DNA of 64,000 bases from Zhaonella formicivorans (GTDB lineage Bacteria; Bacillota; DUOV01; Zhaonellaceae): the NCBI RefSeq assembly GCF_004353525.1, contig NZ_CP085524.1, positions 1,646,142 through 1,710,141 on the forward strand, read 5' to 3'. This document shows positions 61,411 through 64,000 of this stretch, piece by piece; within the stretch, counting starts at the first letter, position 1; every line of letters begins with the position of its first letter. Under the pieces are notes generated by a model, which worked only from the letters and a program-made list of their open reading frames with translations, was not told the DNA's origin and searched no databases. The position numbers and the translations under genes were made by a program.

Positions 61411-62455
61411 CCTCGAAAGTAAGCATTTTATTGATCACCTGGACAGCAGATTCCACAATATGCATCGCCACAGCCGCTCCCGTCCCCTCTCCCAAGCGGA
61501 AATTCAAGTCAAGGAGAGGCCTCAAGCCCAGTACCTCCCACATGAATTGATGTCCACCTTCTACCGATTTGTGAGAAGCAATCATATAATCTACAGAGTC
61601 AGGTGCCAAACCTTTGGCAATCAGCGCTCCGGCAGTTGAGATGAATCCGTCTACCACTACAGGTACCTTATGGTAAGCTGCTCCCAGAATAAGTCCGGCA
61701 ATTCCACCGATTTCAAACCCTCCTACCTTAGCCAGCACATCCAGGGCATCCTTTGCATCGGGCTTGTTGACCTCCAGCGCCTTTTGAATAACCCGTATCT
61801 TATTTTCCAAGCCTTCGTCATCTATGCCTGTTCCCCTTCCGGTGACTTCACGGACGGAGAAACCAGTCATTGCAGCCAGAATGGCACTGCTGGGGGTGGT
61901 ATTTCCAATGCCCATATCCCCGGTGGCAAAGAGCTCCACTCCTTCTTCTTCCACCAGCTTGCCGGCAATTTCTATCCCCGCTTCAATTGCTTCTTGTGCC
62001 TGTTCCCTGGTCATGGCAGGGCCTTTTGTCATATTTTTCGTTCCATAATCTATTTTATATGAAAGGATATGCCCCTTCTCAACCAATTCGCTTAAATCAG
62101 CGGCAACTCCCATATCCACGACTACCACCCGGGCACCGACCACCTCTGAAAGTACATTGATGGCCGCTCCCCCGGCAACAAAATTGGCTACCATCTGGCG
62201 GGTAACTTCCTGGGGAAATGCACTGACACCCTCTTCAACTACCCCGTGATCTCCGGCCATGGTAACTACTATTTTCTTTTTAACCGAAGGCTTTAAAGTC
62301 TCCTTAATAGCCGCCAGCTGTTCTGCCAACTTCAGCAGTTCCCCCAGGCTTCCCTGGGGAATTGCCAGGTTTTTTAAATAGTTGCCCGCTTTCATCCGCC
62401 ATTCCTGACTTACCGGTTCAATGCCTTTTGTTACTGTTTCCAGTGTCAATCCCAT
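61385..62455 (-). CDS. cobT: Nicotinate-nucleotide:dimethylbenzimidazole phosphoribosyltransferase
   Basis: This 356-residue CobT of normal length shows MAGDHGVVEEGVSAFPQEVT near residue 66, GDMGIGNTTPSSA near 175, VVVDGFISTAGALIA near 270 and the catalytic Glu in RLGEGTGAAVA near 325. It activates the benzimidazole base to its riboside phosphate for the cobamide lower ligand. Placed at the head of the bza genes, it points to use of the base made by the same operon. Confidence 0.96.
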   Translation of the reverse strand: MGLTLETVTKGIEPVSQEWRMKAGNYLKNLAIPQGSLGELLKLAEQLAAIKETLKPSVKKKIVVTMAGDHGVVEEGVSAFPQEVTRQMVANFVAGGAAINVLSEVVGARVVVVDMGVAADLSELVEKGHILSYKIDYGTKNMTKGPAMTREQAQEAIEAGIEIAGKLVEEEGVELFATGDMGIGNTTPSSAILAAMTGFSVREVTGRGTGIDDEGLENKIRVIQKALEVNKPDAKDALDVLAKVGGFEIGGIAGLILGAAYHKVPVVVDGFISTAGALIAKGLAPDSVDYMIASHKSVEGGHQFMWEVLGLRPLLDLNFRLGEGTGAAVAMHIVESAVQVINKMLTFEDAGVSRNV

Positions 62456-62476
62456 TTTTCCACTCCTTTCAATGTT

Positions 62477-63922
62477 TTAAATAATCCCGAACTCCGGCAT
62501 GATACATACATCGGGTCCCTGTTGATTATCCAGGGCTGTGAATGCTGAGACTGCAATAGGATATTGGCCGTCGAAACAGGCTGTACAAAATTCTTGAGCA
62601 GGAGCCTTGAAGGCGGCCAATAAACCTCTGAGGCTCAAATAATAGAGGCTATCTACACCCAGATATTTTTGTATTTCTTCTTGACTGCACCGGGCTGCCA
62701 ATAGCTGACCCGGTGAGGCAGTATCTATACCGTAATAACAAGGGTAAAGTACAGGGGGAGAAGCAACCATGAAATGTACTTCCCGGGCCCCTGCTTCACG
62801 CAGCATCTTGACAATTTGGCGGCAGGTGGTACCGCGCACGATGGAATCGTCTACCATTACCACCCGCTGCCCTTTAAAAATATCCTTGATAGGGTTGAAT
62901 TTGAGCCTCACCCCCAGCTCCCGCAAGTTCTGAACGGGCTGAATAAACGTCCTTCCTACATAACGGTTTTTCGTCAACCCTTCTTTAAAAGGAAGTCCCG
63001 CTGTTTCTGAATAGCCTAATGCAGCAACTCTTCCGGAATCCGGAACGGGTATAACCATGTCAGCGTCTACACGGCACTCCCGGGCTAACTGCCTGCCGAA
63101 GGCCTGGCGCACCATGTTTACAGTTTCACCGTCAATTATGCTGTCCTGACGGGCCAGGTAGATATATTCAAAAATACACAGGCTGCGGTGCCGGGCAGGT
63201 GGAACCTGAACGGACTTCAAACCGGATTCGTCTATGACCACTATCTCGCCGGGCTTGATATCCCTGACCAGCCGGGCACCGATAGCATCCAAAGCACAGG
63301 ATTCGGAAGCCAGTACATAGCCCTTACCCAGCTTGCCTAAACAGAGAGGCCGTATTCCTCTGGGGTCCCTTACACCGATTAGCTGATTTTTAGTCATCAC
63401 TACCAGAGAGTAGGCCCCTTTGAGATAGCCCATACATTGCTTTATTGTTTCCGGGAGTGAATTCTGTCTAAAACAGGTAATGAAGTTTAAAATGAGCTCG
63501 CTGTCACTGGTTGAACGAAAAATGGCTCCGCTTCTCCCCAAGGTTTGTCGCAGCTCAGCTACATTGGTCAGGTTCCCGTTGTGGGCCAGGCAAAAGCTGC
63601 CATGGGATGACCGGGAAACCATAGGCTGCGCATTTGCCAGTGAACTAGCACCTGTAGTAGAGTAGCGTACGTGGCCAATCGCCAGATTGCCCTTTAACAG
63701 CCCCAGGTTAGTTTCATTAAAAACCTCCGCAACTAAGCCCATGTTTTTGTGGAGTTGAATTTCAGCACCGTCTGATACCGCGATGCCGGCGCTCTCCTGC
63801 CCCCGGTGTTGCAACGCATAAAGCCCGTAATAGGTAAGTTGAGCCACATCCTGACCGGGGGCATAGATGCCGAATACTCCGCATTCTTCACGGGGTTTAT
63901 CGTCTATAAATCCACGCCACAT
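62477..63922 (-). CDS. purF: Amidophosphoribosyltransferase
   Basis: This 481-residue PurF begins with a short propeptide (MWRGFIDDKPREE) followed by the catalytic Cys of CGVFGIYAP. It has the glutaminase motifs ALQHRGQESAG and GHVRYSTTG, and the PRPP-binding MVDDSIVRGTT near residue 365. It makes phosphoribosylamine, the first step to AIR and purines. The ATG at 63922 is chosen for its GGGAGG site and because it gives the classical propeptide; an earlier in-frame ATG at 63988 adds 22 unlike residues. It lies 21 bp before cobT, so PurF and the bza genes are probably one transcript. Confidence 0.96.
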   Translation of the reverse strand: MWRGFIDDKPREECGVFGIYAPGQDVAQLTYYGLYALQHRGQESAGIAVSDGAEIQLHKNMGLVAEVFNETNLGLLKGNLAIGHVRYSTTGASSLANAQPMVSRSSHGSFCLAHNGNLTNVAELRQTLGRSGAIFRSTSDSELILNFITCFRQNSLPETIKQCMGYLKGAYSLVVMTKNQLIGVRDPRGIRPLCLGKLGKGYVLASESCALDAIGARLVRDIKPGEIVVIDESGLKSVQVPPARHRSLCIFEYIYLARQDSIIDGETVNMVRQAFGRQLARECRVDADMVIPVPDSGRVAALGYSETAGLPFKEGLTKNRYVGRTFIQPVQNLRELGVRLKFNPIKDIFKGQRVVMVDDSIVRGTTCRQIVKMLREAGAREVHFMVASPPVLYPCYYGIDTASPGQLLAARCSQEEIQKYLGVDSLYYLSLRGLLAAFKAPAQEFCTACFDGQYPIAVSAFTALDNQQGPDVCIMPEFGII

Positions 63923-64000
63923 GTAACCGCCTCCCGGAAATTTCAGAATAAGAATTGCAATGTAATCAGGCTCAACACTTCGACCCATTCGTTCATGGCA

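Noticed and set aside
1-64000. tRNA or rRNA genes
   Set aside because: No cloverleaf or rRNA signature was recognised on either strand by eye. A tRNAscan or Rfam run would settle it.

Overview
The window looks like chromosome of an anaerobic, endospore-forming clostridial bacterium of the Peptococcaceae/Thermincola/Desulfotomaculum kind. This rests on the spoVR, yhbH (DUF444) and prkA genes, clostridial ribosome sites, a decahaem cytochrome with a copper-amine-oxidase-like N-terminal domain, NrfHA nitrite reductase, two molybdopterin enzymes and the oxygen-independent benzimidazole (bza) pathway. Species cannot be fixed from the sequence alone. I recognised no rRNA or tRNA gene.

Layout. 1-3844 (all minus): 5' part of hisC, an ACT-domain protein, phenylacetate-CoA ligase and spoVR. 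4000-8448: a debris zone with decayed transposase pieces, an orphan CRISPR repeat, an AbiE toxin-antitoxin pair, a broken conjugative-element gene and the end of a TniA/TniB-like transposon. 8449-20570: a large type I-B CRISPR array (55 uninterrupted repeats seen, plus one split by a transposon). It is interrupted by an intact IS66 element (12734-15173, 8-bp target duplication) and a complete TniA/TniB-like transposon (16454-19950), and is cut off at its far end by a second, decayed IS66 copy. 20571-30073: leader, then cas2, cas1, cas4, cas3, cas5, cas7, cas8b and cas6, all minus strand. 30506-32809: a polar amino-acid ABC transporter. 32943-37490: nrfA, nrfH and a two-component system whose sensor carries a c-type haem motif. 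37631-50394: molybdenum-cofactor genes (mobB, moeA, mobA), two molybdopterin oxidoreductase operons and a PucR-type regulator. 50555-54466: a truncated yhbH copy, a large structured RNA, and intact yhbH and prkA. 54821-56950: a decahaem cytochrome. 57026-63922: purF, cobT, bzaC, bzaD, bzaE.

The most striking observation is in the 313-bp gap between cas6 and cas8b. On the plus strand, opposite to the cas genes, there is a promoter followed by a degenerate CRISPR repeat that keeps the ATTGAAA handle, a 17-nt mini-spacer and a second degenerate repeat. The mini-spacer matches the cas8b promoter/start-site region with mismatches only at positions 6 and 12 (and 18 when extended into the second repeat). 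These are the positions flipped out of the guide-target duplex in type I Cascade. This is the architecture of a crRNA-like regulator (CreR/CreA class) that would point Cascade at its own operon's promoter. Two further signals deserve attention: a roughly 400-nt multi-arm structured RNA candidate at 50993-51400, and a leader sequence shared between a ferredoxin-like gene and the truncated yhbH copy.

How the genes fit together: the mob/moe genes would supply Mo-bis-MGD for the two DMSO-reductase-family enzymes, with TorD as maturation chaperone. NrfHA, the haem sensor kinase and the multihaem cytochrome point to anaerobic respiration with nitrogen oxides or other acceptors. The cobT-bzaCDE operon would finish and attach the lower ligand of cobamides, and purF feeds the purine route that yields AIR, the precursor of benzimidazole.
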